A stretch of DNA of 64,000 nt from Mastigias papua (GCA_964019165.1 OZ025267.1:9246889-9310888); one strand, 5' to 3'. Positions 23,306-35,770 are shown, counted from the first letter of the stretch. Numbers and translations: made by a program. Notes: generated from the letters alone by a model not told the origin.

Positions 23306-24385
23306 ATGGTATTTCACGTAAGAATTAGTGCCAAAGCCAGAGCGTATATCTGCTACCTTCGACGAGAGTCCTCCTTGTCGTACAGGGAGATTGCTCGACG
23401 CTGTAGTATCTCACCATCAAGTGCTGTGAGGATATGTCGGGAGGGCTTGTCTAGCCAAAGTACGAAGAAGAGAACGGGTCGACCAACATTGATGACGAAG
23501 AAAGTCAAGGGCAGATTTATTCGAACTTTCCGCAAAATGAGAGATGAGAACCCGAACGTCAGAATCGTTGACGTCGCAAAAGAGTGTGAAATCACAAGCA
23601 TCAGCTACAGAACTCTTGTACGTACATTAAATGATGCTGGGTATCATTTTTTGAGATCCAGAAGAAAAGGTATACTTTCATCAGATGACAGGCAACGCAG
23701 AGTGCGGTATGCAAAAACAGCTCTGAAAAACTATAACACACACTTTTGGACAGACGAGGTTCTTCTGTATTTGGACGGTGTCTCTTTTAGGCACAATCAA
23801 AAGCCATATGAAGATGCGTTATGTGCTGGTGGAAAAGTCTGGAGGAAAAGCAATGAAGGGCTGAAATATACGAGCAAAGGATCGAAAAATTTACCAGGGG
23901 GACGTTCGTTGCATCTTTTGGTGGGCATCTCACATTCAACAGGAGTGGTTCTTGCTGAAGAATATGAGAAGATGAACGGACCTTGGTTTGCCAAATTTGT
24001 GCAAGGAACTCTACAAAAGGTCTTAATGGATTGTGCAGTGCTAAAAGGCAAGGAGAAATTACTGCTTGTTATGGATAATGACCCAAGCCAAAGAAGTATG
24101 GTAGCGAAAGATGCCTTGCAGGAAATTGGTGCTGAACTTGTAGAAATACCAGCTAGATCACCAGACCTAAATCCCATAGAAAATATTTTTCATAATATTA
24201 AGCGTAGTCTTAGGGAGGATGCATTGAAGCGAAAAATTATCAGGGAGGACTTTGAATCATTTAAACAAAGGGTCTTGAGTACACTTCTCCAGTATGATGC
24301 ATCTATTATTGACCGCACTGTAGAGACAATGACCCTTCGTCTACAGAGAATTGTAAAGTCTGGTGGATATAGAACTAAATACTGA
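23306..24385 (+). CDS. Tc1/mariner-type DD34E transposase, copy 1
   Basis: 359-residue cut-and-paste transposase that binds the element's inverted ends and inserts at TA. Residues 22-46 (SSLSYREIARRCSISPSS) form a first helix-turn-helix. A basic KKRTGRP motif at 54-60 resembles the GRPR/AT-hook linker of Tc1 proteins. A second helix-turn-helix covers about 83-112. The catalytic triad is D150 (WTDE), D257 (LLVMDND) and E292 (PDLNPIEN), with exactly 34 residues between the last two. Length and order are normal for Tc1 transposases and there is no internal stop. The ATG at 23306 is chosen because the next upstream in-frame codons include TGA. Inferred to be catalytically competent. Confidence 0.92.
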   Translation: MVFHVRISAKARAYICYLRRESSLSYREIARRCSISPSSAVRICREGLSSQSTKKRTGRPTLMTKKVKGRFIRTFRKMRDENPNVRIVDVAKECEITSISYRTLVRTLNDAGYHFLRSRRKGILSSDDRQRRVRYAKTALKNYNTHFWTDEVLLYLDGVSFRHNQKPYEDALCAGGKVWRKSNEGLKYTSKGSKNLPGGRSLHLLVGISHSTGVVLAEEYEKMNGPWFAKFVQGTLQKVLMDCAVLKGKEKLLLVMDNDPSQRSMVAKDALQEIGAELVEIPARSPDLNPIENIFHNIKRSLREDALKRKIIREDFESFKQRVLSTLLQYDASIIDRTVETMTLRLQRIVKSGGYRTKY

Positions 24386-24722
24386 ATTCATTCAAATTAC
24401 TTGCAATATTATATCTTACAGCTTGTTCATTAGTATTTAAACCATATGAATTATGCAGTATTACAGCGAATTTTCCCTTGTCTATGGTCTCCCAAGGTGT
24501 CCTCAACAAGGTGTCCTCAATGAATACCAGTCGCCCTTTGACTTGTATAAGGAGACGATGGAATTATGTAGATAAGTGAAAAATTTTCCTCTAATATGGC
24601 CTTAAACGACCCAATGCCACACTTTTGCTTAAAAAAACTGCGGCCCTATACCTATAAAGCATTAAACTCAATTCAGCCCAAAGTCGCATTGAATTGGATT
24701 CCGTCTCCAATGGTATATTCCA

Positions 24723-25114
24723 ACGGTTTACCATCACGGTTTACCATTCTAGTTTTCCTTATAAAATACGAATGAATTCTTCGATATTGCTGCAAGTTTG
24801 GAAAAAGTGGTACATGAACACAAACTACAGCTGTCTATATTTGTGAATAAATCTGCTCTAGATTTTCTGAGAAAAACGAGAAAAACTGCACGGTTTACCA
24901 TTTTTTGAAATCTGACTTTGATCCTATTCATGTTTATCTGCGTAAAATGGTAAACCGTGGCTATTTCCCAGATTTCACTAAGGTACGAGTAATAGACATG
25001 TATTTTCGCGTCATCTCATGAAGGTACATATCGATGTACCACTTTTAGCATTGTCCGTTCTTGGGTACCTACTAACAGTAAAGGATAGAAGGGAAAATAG
25101 AAATGGTAAACCGT
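24723..25114. promoter_or_regulatory. Five ACGGTTTACCAT iterons in the transposon body (copy 1)
   Basis: The 12-mer occurs at 24723-24734, 24736-24747 and 24890-24901, and inverted at 24947-24958 and 25103-25114. The same set recurs in every body of both arrays. Nearby palindromes are GGTACATATCGATGTACC and CCGTAGC...GCTACGG. Repeated sites in mixed orientation after the transposase suggest a protein-binding region. Confidence 0.6.
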
Positions 25115-25735
25115 GGCCAAATTGCACTTTCGCTACCATTACAATGACACCGTAGCTTGTCAACGCTACGGAGGAACAATAGTGTTTACAAAAGTGACGT
25201 GCCTATGCCCACTATTGCAACAACATCTTTGTGAAACAATGACCGCATGGGGAGGCATTTTCTGCTCCTGTTGCTGGAACTACTATTTGAAATAGAAGAA
25301 GCCCCATCGTACCTGCATCGTTTCAATGTCACAATCTTGTATAACAGAGGCTTTTACGAAAGAGATTGGTGCTTCTGCAGGGGCAAAAAGTGGTGTATCG
25401 CTCGAAGATTCGACGTCTTTGCTGTAGTTCGTTTTTGGTGCAGCGAAGTGCACTGAATGGCATTCCAGTAGCAGTGTTCTGTTTTTATAGCATACAACCT
25501 ACTCTTCAATCCATACCAGAAAATTTGACATAGAACGTGATGTTCTGTTACAACATTTATAGTTTTTCTCTCACAGTGAAAATGCTACCATTTCACGTAC
25601 CCCACCATGGCTCCTGCCAAAACCAATAGAGATATCGATTTGGAAATATTTCCATTGAAATCAGGACCATGGAAAACCCTATGATACATATATATTTTAT
25701 TGTCATACTATTGCATGGGCAGTATCTGTCTCAGA

Positions 25736-26012
25736 CAATCACTGCCAAAAGTCCTTGGAACACCCTTTGACCGCAGCATTTTATGTGACAATTATGAGAT
25801 TCCGGTGAAGCACAACGGATTACGCCCCCCCTACCCCCCAGAACAATGTTGAATTAACGGTTGGGTTAGCTGACAGTTGTGTGAATGCAATTTGACTTAC
25901 TTACTGTGTATAAAACCTGTATAAATCAACATTGTTTTCAAGGGGAGAGGGGAACGCTCACCAGCCAGATCAAAAAATACAGTAAGTGTTCCAAGACTTT
26001 TGGCATTGATTG
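25736..26012 (+). repeat. 277-bp unit, copy 2
   Basis: Same as copy 1 with seven Cs. It is preceded by CTCAGA and followed by TCTGAG rather than TA on both sides. Confidence 0.85.
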
Positions 26013-26497
26013 TCTGAGGAAAATCTGTAAAACGTTGAGGTGTACAGGAAATAGTTGGTGGGGGGTGGGGGTTTTCCATAGTGCTGAGTTCAATGGTGCC
26101 ATCTAAAATTACATATATTGGGGGGAAGGTGTAGAATTAAAGGGGTTCATAGAGTTCTACCTCATGAGTTGCTAATTTAGGTGTATTATTCTTATAGTCG
26201 CAGTTGTCTCTTAGTCACAAATAATTGTCTTTCTTTGTCCCCGTTCTTGTCAGTATCGAACACTCGTGCAATAAAAACAAGTGATTAATACATAGTAAAC
26301 ACATACTGGCAGCAGGAAACTCTTCAATACATGACAAATTTTACTCATATGGCATACAGTTTCTATTCAAACCCACTAATTTCCTGTCCGTGCAATATGG
26401 CGAATGGAAAAGTCTAAGTGGTAAAAAGGGGAATCTAAGGAAAGGTGTCATATATCTAATACTCATCTACGCCACGCATCAGAATAACTGAGACAAA

Positions 26498-27577
26498 ATG
26501 GTATTTCACGTAAGAATTAGTGCCAAAGCCAGAGCGTATATCTGCTACCTTCGACGAGAGTCCTCCTTGTCGTACAGGGAGATTGCTCGACGCTGTAGTA
26601 TCTCACCATCAAGTGCTGTGAGGATATGTCGGGAGGGCTTGTCTAGCCAAAGTACGAAGAAGAGAACGGGTCGACCAACATTGATGACGAAGAAAGTCAA
26701 GGGCAGATTTATTCGAACTTTCCGCAAAATGAGAGATGAGAACCCGAACGTCAGAATCGTTGACGTCGCAAAAGAGTGTGAAATCACAAGCATCAGCTAC
26801 AGAACTCTTGTACGTACATTAAATGATGCTGGGTATCATTTTTTGAGATCCAGAAGAAAAGGTATACTTTCATCAGATGACAGGCAACGCAGAGTGCGGT
26901 ATGCAAAAACAGCTCTGAAAAACTATAACACACACTTTTGGACAGACGAGGTTCTTCTGTATTTGGACGGTGTCTCTTTTAGGCACAATCAAAAGCCATA
27001 TGAAGATGCGTTATGTGCTGGTGGAAAAGTCTGGAGGAAAAGCAATGAAGGGCTGAAATATACGAGCAAAGGATCGAAAAATTTACCAGGGGGACGTTCG
27101 TTGCATCTTTTGGTGGGCATCTCACATTCAACAGGAGTGGTTCTTGCTGAAGAATATGAGAAGATGAACGGACCTTGGTTTGCCAAATTTGTGCAAGGAA
27201 CTCTACAAAAGGTCTTAATGGATTGTGCAGTGCTAAAAGGCAAGGAGAAATTACTGCTTGTTATGGATAATGACCCAAGCCAAAGAAGTATGGTAGCGAA
27301 AGATGCCTTGCAGGAAATTGGTGCTGAACTTGTAGAAATACCAGCTAGATCACCAGACCTAAATCCCATAGAAAATATTTTTCATAATATTAAGCGTAGT
27401 CTTAGGGAGGATGCATTGAAGCGAAAAATTATCAGGGAGGACTTTGAATCATTTAAACAAAGGGTCTTGAGTACACTTCTCCAGTATGATGCATCTATTA
27501 TTGACCGCACTGTAGAGACAATGACCCTTCGTCTACAGAGAATTGTAAAGTCTGGTGGATATAGAACTAAATACTGA
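26498..27577 (+). CDS. Tc1-type DD34E transposase, copy 2
   Basis: Translation identical to copy 1 (23306-24385), with D150, D257 and E292 present. The absence of even conservative changes argues for very recent duplication or homogenisation of the array. Confidence 0.92.
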   Translation: MVFHVRISAKARAYICYLRRESSLSYREIARRCSISPSSAVRICREGLSSQSTKKRTGRPTLMTKKVKGRFIRTFRKMRDENPNVRIVDVAKECEITSISYRTLVRTLNDAGYHFLRSRRKGILSSDDRQRRVRYAKTALKNYNTHFWTDEVLLYLDGVSFRHNQKPYEDALCAGGKVWRKSNEGLKYTSKGSKNLPGGRSLHLLVGISHSTGVVLAEEYEKMNGPWFAKFVQGTLQKVLMDCAVLKGKEKLLLVMDNDPSQRSMVAKDALQEIGAELVEIPARSPDLNPIENIFHNIKRSLREDALKRKIIREDFESFKQRVLSTLLQYDASIIDRTVETMTLRLQRIVKSGGYRTKY

Positions 27578-28927
27578 ATTCATTCAAATTACTTGCAATA
27601 TTATATCTTACAGCTTGTTCATTAGTATTTAAACCATATGAATTATGCAGTATTACAGCGAATTTTCCCTTGTCTATGGTCTCCCAAGGTGTCCTCAACA
27701 AGGTGTCCTCAATGAATACCAGTCGCCCTTTGACTTGTATAAGGAGACGATGGAATTATGTAGATAAGTGAAAAATTTTCCTCTAATATGGCCTTAAACG
27801 ACCCAATGCCACACTTTTGCTTAAAAAAACTGCGGCCCTATACCTATAAAGCATTAAACTCAATTCAGCCCAAAGTCGCATTGAATTGGATTCCGTCTCC
27901 AATGGTATATTCCAACGGTTTACCATCACGGTTTACCATTCTAGTTTTCCTTATAAAATACGAATGAATTCTTCGATATTGCTGCAAGTTTGGAAAAAGT
28001 GGTACATGAACACAAACTACAGCTGTCTATATTTGTGAATAAATCTGCTCTAGATTTTCTGAGAAAAACGAGAAAAACTGCACGGTTTACCATTTTTTGA
28101 AATCTGACTTTGATCCTATTCATGTTTATCTGCGTAAAATGGTAAACCGTGGCTATTTCCCAGATTTCACTAAGGTACGAGTAATAGACATGTATTTTCG
28201 CGTCATCTCATGAAGGTACATATCGATGTACCACTTTTAGCATTGTCCGTTCTTGGGTACCTACTAACAGTAAAGGATAGAAGGGAAAATAGAAATGGTA
28301 AACCGTGGCCAAATTGCACTTTCGCTACCATTACAATGACACCGTAGCTTGTCAACGCTACGGAGGAACAATAGTGTTTACAAAAGTGACGTGCCTATGC
28401 CCACTATTGCAACAACATCTTTGTGAAACAATGACCGCATGGGGAGGCATTTTCTGCTCCTGTTGCTGGAACTACTATTTGAAATAGAAGAAGCCCCATC
28501 GTACCTGCATCGTTTCAATGTCACAATCTTGTATAACAGAGGCTTTTACGAAAGAGATTGGTGCTTCTGCAGGGGCAAAAAGTGGTGTATCGCTCGAAGA
28601 TTCGACGTCTTTGCTGTAGTTCGTTTTTGGTGCAGCGAAGTGCACTGAATGGCATTCCAGTAGCAGTGTTCTGTTTTTATAGCATACAACCTACTCTTCA
28701 ATCCATACCAGAAAATTTGACATAGAACGTGATGTTCTGTTACAACATTTATAGTTTTTCTCTCACAGTGAAAATGCTACCATTTCACGTACCCCACCAT
28801 GGCTCCTGCCAAAACCAATAGAGATATCGATTTGGAAATATTTCCATTGAAATCAGGACCATGGAAAACCCTATGATACATATATATTTTATTGTCATAC
28901 TATTGCATGGGCAGTATCTGTCTCAGA

Positions 28928-29204
28928 CAATCACTGCCAAAAGTCCTTGGAACACCCTTTGACCGCAGCATTTTATGTGACAATTATGAGATTCCGGTGA
29001 AGCACAACGGATTACGCCCCCCCTACCCCCCAGAACAATGTTGAATTAACGGTTGGGTTAGCTGACAGTTGTGTGAATGCAATTTGACTTACTTACTGTG
29101 TATAAAACCTGTATAAATCAACATTGTTTTCAAGGGGAGAGGGGAACGCTCACCAGCCAGATCAAAAAATACAGTAAGTGTTCCAAGACTTTTGGCATTG
29201 ATTG
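28928..29204 (+). repeat. 277-bp unit, copy 3
   Basis: Internal copy, flanked by CTCAGA and TCTGAG. Confidence 0.85.
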
Positions 29205-29689
29205 TCTGAGGAAAATCTGTAAAACGTTGAGGTGTACAGGAAATAGTTGGTGGGGGGTGGGGGTTTTCCATAGTGCTGAGTTCAATGGTGCCATCTAAAA
29301 TTACATATATTGGGGGGAAGGTGTAGAATTAAAGGGGTTCATAGAGTTCTACCTCATGAGTTGCTAATTTAGGTGTATTATTCTTATAGTCGCAGTTGTC
29401 TCTTAGTCACAAATAATTGTCTTTCTTTGTCCCCGTTCTTGTCAGTATCGAACACTCGTGCAATAAAAACAAGTGATTAATACATAGTAAACACATACTG
29501 GCAGCAGGAAACTCTTCAATACATGACAAATTTTACTCATATGGCATACAGTTTCTATTCAAACCCACTAATTTCCTGTCCGTGCAATATGGCGAATGGA
29601 AAAGTCTAAGTGGTAAAAAGGGGAATCTAAGGAAAGGTGTCATATATCTAATACTCATCTACGCCACGCATCAGAATAACTGAGACAAA

Positions 29690-30769
29690 ATGGTATTTCA
29701 CGTAAGAATTAGTGCCAAAGCCAGAGCGTATATCTGCTACCTTCGACGAGAGTCCTCCTTGTCGTACAGGGAGATTGCTCGACGCTGTAGTATCTCACCA
29801 TCAAGTGCTGTGAGGATATGTCGGGAGGGCTTGTCTAGCCAAAGTACGAAGAAGAGAACGGGTCGACCAACATTGATGACGAAGAAAGTCAAGGGCAGAT
29901 TTATTCGAACTTTCCGCAAAATGAGAGATGAGAACCCGAACGTCAGAATCGTTGACGTCGCAAAAGAGTGTGAAATCACAAGCATCAGCTACAGAACTCT
30001 TGTACGTACATTAAATGATGCTGGGTATCATTTTTTGAGATCCAGAAGAAAAGGTATACTTTCATCAGATGACAGGCAACGCAGAGTGCGGTATGCAAAA
30101 ACAGCTCTGAAAAACTATAACACACACTTTTGGACAGACGAGGTTCTTCTGTATTTGGACGGTGTCTCTTTTAGGCACAATCAAAAGCCATATGAAGATG
30201 CGTTATGTGCTGGTGGAAAAGTCTGGAGGAAAAGCAATGAAGGGCTGAAATATACGAGCAAAGGATCGAAAAATTTACCAGGGGGACGTTCGTTGCATCT
30301 TTTGGTGGGCATCTCACATTCAACAGGAGTGGTTCTTGCTGAAGAATATGAGAAGATGAACGGACCTTGGTTTGCCAAATTTGTGCAAGGAACTCTACAA
30401 AAGGTCTTAATGGATTGTGCAGTGCTAAAAGGCAAGGAGAAATTACTGCTTGTTATGGATAATGACCCAAGCCAAAGAAGTATGGTAGCGAAAGATGCCT
30501 TGCAGGAAATTGGTGCTGAACTTGTAGAAATACCAGCTAGATCACCAGACCTAAATCCCATAGAAAATATTTTTCATAATATTAAGCGTAGTCTTAGGGA
30601 GGATGCATTGAAGCGAAAAATTATCAGGGAGGACTTTGAATCATTTAAACAAAGGGTCTTGAGTACACTTCTCCAGTATGATGCATCTATTATTGACCGC
30701 ACTGTAGAGACAATGACCCTTCGTCTACAGAGAATTGTAAAGTCTGGTGGATATAGAACTAAATACTGA
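29690..30769 (+). CDS. Tc1-type DD34E transposase, copy 3
   Basis: Third identical 359-residue copy with an intact triad. It is the last body before the terminal 277-bp unit. Confidence 0.92.
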   Translation: MVFHVRISAKARAYICYLRRESSLSYREIARRCSISPSSAVRICREGLSSQSTKKRTGRPTLMTKKVKGRFIRTFRKMRDENPNVRIVDVAKECEITSISYRTLVRTLNDAGYHFLRSRRKGILSSDDRQRRVRYAKTALKNYNTHFWTDEVLLYLDGVSFRHNQKPYEDALCAGGKVWRKSNEGLKYTSKGSKNLPGGRSLHLLVGISHSTGVVLAEEYEKMNGPWFAKFVQGTLQKVLMDCAVLKGKEKLLLVMDNDPSQRSMVAKDALQEIGAELVEIPARSPDLNPIENIFHNIKRSLREDALKRKIIREDFESFKQRVLSTLLQYDASIIDRTVETMTLRLQRIVKSGGYRTKY

Positions 30770-32119
30770 ATTCATTCAAATTACTTGCAATATTATATCT
30801 TACAGCTTGTTCATTAGTATTTAAACCATATGAATTATGCAGTATTACAGCGAATTTTCCCTTGTCTATGGTCTCCCAAGGTGTCCTCAACAAGGTGTCC
30901 TCAATGAATACCAGTCGCCCTTTGACTTGTATAAGGAGACGATGGAATTATGTAGATAAGTGAAAAATTTTCCTCTAATATGGCCTTAAACGACCCAATG
31001 CCACACTTTTGCTTAAAAAAACTGCGGCCCTATACCTATAAAGCATTAAACTCAATTCAGCCCAAAGTCGCATTGAATTGGATTCCGTCTCCAATGGTAT
31101 ATTCCAACGGTTTACCATCACGGTTTACCATTCTAGTTTTCCTTATAAAATACGAATGAATTCTTCGATATTGCTGCAAGTTTGGAAAAAGTGGTACATG
31201 AACACAAACTACAGCTGTCTATATTTGTGAATAAATCTGCTCTAGATTTTCTGAGAAAAACGAGAAAAACTGCACGGTTTACCATTTTTTGAAATCTGAC
31301 TTTGATCCTATTCATGTTTATCTGCGTAAAATGGTAAACCGTGGCTATTTCCCAGATTTCACTAAGGTACGAGTAATAGACATGTATTTTCGCGTCATCT
31401 CATGAAGGTACATATCGATGTACCACTTTTAGCATTGTCCGTTCTTGGGTACCTACTAACAGTAAAGGATAGAAGGGAAAATAGAAATGGTAAACCGTGG
31501 CCAAATTGCACTTTCGCTACCATTACAATGACACCGTAGCTTGTCAACGCTACGGAGGAACAATAGTGTTTACAAAAGTGACGTGCCTATGCCCACTATT
31601 GCAACAACATCTTTGTGAAACAATGACCGCATGGGGAGGCATTTTCTGCTCCTGTTGCTGGAACTACTATTTGAAATAGAAGAAGCCCCATCGTACCTGC
31701 ATCGTTTCAATGTCACAATCTTGTATAACAGAGGCTTTTACGAAAGAGATTGGTGCTTCTGCAGGGGCAAAAAGTGGTGTATCGCTCGAAGATTCGACGT
31801 CTTTGCTGTAGTTCGTTTTTGGTGCAGCGAAGTGCACTGAATGGCATTCCAGTAGCAGTGTTCTGTTTTTATAGCATACAACCTACTCTTCAATCCATAC
31901 CAGAAAATTTGACATAGAACGTGATGTTCTGTTACAACATTTATAGTTTTTCTCTCACAGTGAAAATGCTACCATTTCACGTACCCCACCATGGCTCCTG
32001 CCAAAACCAATAGAGATATCGATTTGGAAATATTTCCATTGAAATCAGGACCATGGAAAACCCTATGATACATATATATTTTATTGTCATACTATTGCAT
32101 GGGCAGTATCTGTCTCAGA

Positions 32120-32396
32120 CAATCACTGCCAAAAGTCCTTGGAACACCCTTTGACCGCAGCATTTTATGTGACAATTATGAGATTCCGGTGAAGCACAAC
32201 GGATTACGCCCCCCCTACCCCCCAGAACAATGTTGAATTAACGGTTGGGTTAGCTGACAGTTGTGTGAATGCAATTTGACTTACTTACTGTGTATAAAAC
32301 CTGTATAAATCAACATTGTTTTCAAGGGGAGAGGGGAACGCTCACCAGCCAGATCAAAAAATACAGTAAGTGTTCCAAGACTTTTGGCATTGATTG
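32120..32396 (+). repeat. 277-bp unit, copy 4 (right end of the array)
   Basis: Ends ...GGCATTGATTG and is followed by TA (32397-32398), where the interrupted LINE resumes. Confidence 0.85.
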
Positions 32397-32398
32397 TA

Positions 32399-32900
32399 GA
32401 TATATCATAGGCTTGTGCTATTGAGTCCAATAACTACGGCAAAACGGCTTCTCTGGGTAGTTTCTGACACATATTCTTATTTTCCTAGCAGATCGCACGC
32501 AACGTACGGTATTGAATGGAAATATCAAAATAAGCGGTTTTCTGCTGGAGTTCCACAAGGATAGATTTAGGTCCCTTCTTCACCCTTGTTTGCTTACATG
32601 ATCCGGCAAACAGGCCTCTCAAATGCATTAATGCTAAGATATTTGCCGATGTGTATCATTTTTTCCAGTTGTTCATAGCTCAAATGAAAGCGCTGTGGAT
32701 CTAAATCAATACTTAAATTTTATCAAATGCTGGGCACATGACAGGAGGTTGTCTCTCCATTCTCATGGATAAAAAAGGAAACTCATATTTAGCTTCTAAT
32801 GTCCTAACCTTGATACGAAAATTTTGACAAACGATACCATCAATTCTGAGAGCTGATTTACATCTAGATTTGCATACATTAGATAAATGCGATAGTGAAA
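32399..32900 (+). pseudogene. Decayed LINE reverse transcriptase, right part
   Basis: At about 32481-32570 it reads YFPSRSHATYGIEW...FSAGVPQG followed by a stop. This is the RT segment expected downstream of the NYRPV block at 22.35 kb. Later blocks (IFADVYHFF, SLHSHG) are weak. It is the continuation of the element cut by the array. Confidence 0.6.
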
Positions 32901-33009
32901 TGATGATTCAAATAGAACGACCTGCAACAATAGCTGAAGCATTTGAAACTCCAGATCTATCTGGAAATGAGGCCAACTGTTTCTATGACTTAAAACCCAT
33001 CCACTTCAA

Positions 33010-35770
33010 ACGTCCAAAAAGAACTCAAAAAACATAAACTCTATTAGAAACAAATTTTAAAATTTCTCGAGTATAATTATTGACAAAGCTGAAATTTTAG
33101 AGATTGCTGAAACAAAGATTGACTCATCTTTCCCAATGAGTCAATTCAAAATAAATGGATTTAAAACACCATACAGACGAGATGTATCTGGAAACAGTTC
33201 AGGAATTTGGTTTATGTTAGAGAAAGCCCATCTCAAGACAACTGGATGTCTCAAATACACATTCAGAGATACAGGTTGTACCATTTGAGTTAAATGAAAA
33301 GGAAATAAAAATAGCTAATATTGGTTATTTATAAGCCACCAAAGCAAAACTCGCAATATTTACTACAGAAATATCTAAGTTAAACAGATATGCTAAGTTT
33401 GATAATGCAATGATTCTTGGGAACTTTATTTAGAACAAGATGACGAAGATCTGTTATCACTTATACAACAACACGATTTCTATAACCTGATCAAACGGTC
33501 AAAATGTTTTAAGTCTTCAAATGGTCGTTATATTGATTTGATACTTACAAATCATAAACACTTGTTCATGTATTCTATGTCGTTCAAAACACGTTTTAGT
33601 GGCCACCGTCACATGATCTATTCCATCACGAAAACAACATTTAATAAGACCCTTCTATAAAGAAGGTGGATAGAGACTACAAGAAATGATCAAAAGTTAA
33701 ATTTAAAAAAAGAGCTTCACGAAAAACTTATGTTCAATTATCCAACTCAATATATGGGTTTCGAAAAAGTTTTTGTTCAGACTCTGGAAGCTAATGCCCC
33801 TACTAAAACACAACTTTCAGAGCCAATAACAAGTCAAGCATGAATAAGCATGGAGTAAAGCCATAATGTCAGGAAAAGCCTCGAAAAACATCGCAAATGC
33901 GACTTAGCGTAAACAGGGTATAAGAAAACATAGGAACCAAAGGAACCTTATAGTAAAACTAATTAGAAAAGCAAAAAGGGATTATCTCAAATCTCAATCC
34001 AAATCCAAAGAAAACAATAATCAATTTTGGAGAACTGGCAAACCCCTGTTTACAGATAAGAAGCCTATGAGTGAAAAGGTAACGTTGATCAATGAAGGAA
34101 AGATCTTATCGAACGACGCAGAAGTTGTAGAGTGCTTTAGCTCGTATTCTACTAACATTACAAATTCCCTTACTATAGATCCTGCTTTCAGGGAAATCCT
34201 CTCTGATTACTTAAAAACTGAGCAAGAGATAAGTTTAAAGAACAAAAGTTCATACCAACTTTCAATTCTCCCATGTTAACCCATCTTAGGTGATGAGGCA
34301 GATAGACTCAGGTGACAGGAACATATCAAACAGTGGGAGTATCCTTACTACTTTCAAATTGAAAGATACGGAAAGAATTGTATGTTCGCTGCTGACTGAC
34401 TGTATCAACTCTGCAATCCTGGGTTGCCAGTTCCCAGATGAACTGAAGAGGGCTGATATCTGGCCATCTGGCCTATTTTCAAAGATTTTGACTCAACGTT
34501 ATAGTCAAATTATAGACCAACTAGTGTTTTGCCATCAAAGTCTAAAATTCATGATAAAAAATTTTAACAGAACAAATGTCCCATTATTTTAAAAAATAAT
34601 TTAATGTTATGCTATGTGGTTTAAGGGAGGGATGTAGCTCTCAGCATGCGTTGATCAGGATGATTGAAAAGTGGAGAAATCCCTAGACAGTTCAGGTGTT
34701 GTGGAGTTGTTCTGAAGGACTTATGTAAGGCCTGTGACAGTCTACCTCGTGATCTCCTTATTGCTCAGTTGCCGGGTTTCGGATTCAGTGTAAATAGCCT
34801 ATGCCTAATATATGACAACCTAGGCAATAGATATCAAAGGGTAAAGGTTGGTTCCGTTAGAAGTAACCCGCGAAACATACAAGTAGGGGTTCCACAAGGG
34901 TCAGTAGTGGGGCTCATCCTACTTAATATTTTCATCAATGACTTGTTTCTCTTTAACCTGGGTTCGGCAATTTTTAATTTTTCAGATGAAAACACTATCT
35001 TCGCCTGTGGGAATGACTGAAAGGAAATAGTTATGTAATTTGAGGACGACCTATGTAAATTACTGGAATGGTTCATATGTAATGAATGGCATGGTAGTGA
35101 ACTCCCCAGCAAATTTCAGTTGATATTTCTTGGGGTGAAGGACGAACGAAATCTATACCTAAATATTAACGGCATTACAAGACTGCCAACAAGACAAGTC
35201 AAACTATGTGGAGCTGAGATTGACAACAAACTAAAATTTGGTACGCATGTTCAAAGTCCCTGCCAAAAAGTCAACAAAAAGACCAGTTCCTTCTCCAGGC
35301 TAAATGTGTACATTTCATGAGAGCAAGTATTATCTATCTGTAATGTGGGCGATTCTGTCACATTTCAATTATTGCCCTTTTATAAGGATATTCTGCACTA
35401 AAAGAGCAAATAGAAAGATAAATCGTGCTCATAAATGTGCATTAATGATCCTCCACAACGAATATGACTCCTCATTTCAATCATTACTCGAAAGTAATAA
35501 TAGTTTTACTATTCATGTGAAAAATTTGCAAAAGCCTATGATTGAAATATACAAGGCAAAAATAACATGAATCCATCAATTGCATGGGAGTTTTATGGAA
35601 AAGTGGGCAATATACGATCTAAGGAAGAGAGAGCTTTGCAATAATTCCCGAAGCAAAGACAACATCATTCTGAGTAGAGTCATTATCATTCAGGGAGAGT
35701 TTTCTTTGGAATGCACTTGATGACATTATAAAACAAGAACCATCACTTGTGCGCTTTAACAACAAATAAA
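33010..35770 (+). pseudogene. CR1-like LINE: endonuclease plus reverse transcriptase, decayed
   Basis: A near full-length coding region of a non-LTR retrotransposon, broken by many stops and shifts. Endonuclease remnants: NSIRNKF near 33037, AETKIDSSFPMSQF, and DNAMILGNF near 33405. RT remnants: PLTDC-type LLTDCINSAILGCQFPDELK near 34395, RYQRVKVGS, VGVPQGSVVGLILLNIFINDL, and FSDEN where active RTs have F/YADD. The tail reads LWNALDDIIKQEPSLV. It cannot be active. Orientation is +. Confidence 0.85.

Larger units (their letters stand above)
22543..32396 (+). mobile_element. Tandem array of a Tc1-like transposon: 3 bodies, 4 x 277-bp units
   Basis: Period 3192 bp. The order is 277-bp unit, body, unit, body, unit, body, unit. 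TA lies immediately outside both ends (22541-22542 and 32397-32398), consistent with a Tc1/mariner target duplication for the whole block. The outer ends are CAATCACTGCCAAAAGTC and, inverted, CAATCAATGCCAAAAGTC. The three bodies encode identical transposases. The only difference seen between units is one extra C in a C-run of the first 277-bp unit. Each body side of a 277-bp unit meets TCTGAG/CTCAGA, so the inverted repeat GTGTTCCAAG..TGATTGTCTGAG also reads inward around each body. Identity this high means recent amplification, gene conversion or an assembly effect. Confidence 0.85.

Noticed and set aside
23797..24177. 126-codon antisense frame within the transposase gene (and its copies)
   Set aside because: A shadow of the transposase coding strand, present only because the sense frame is conserved.
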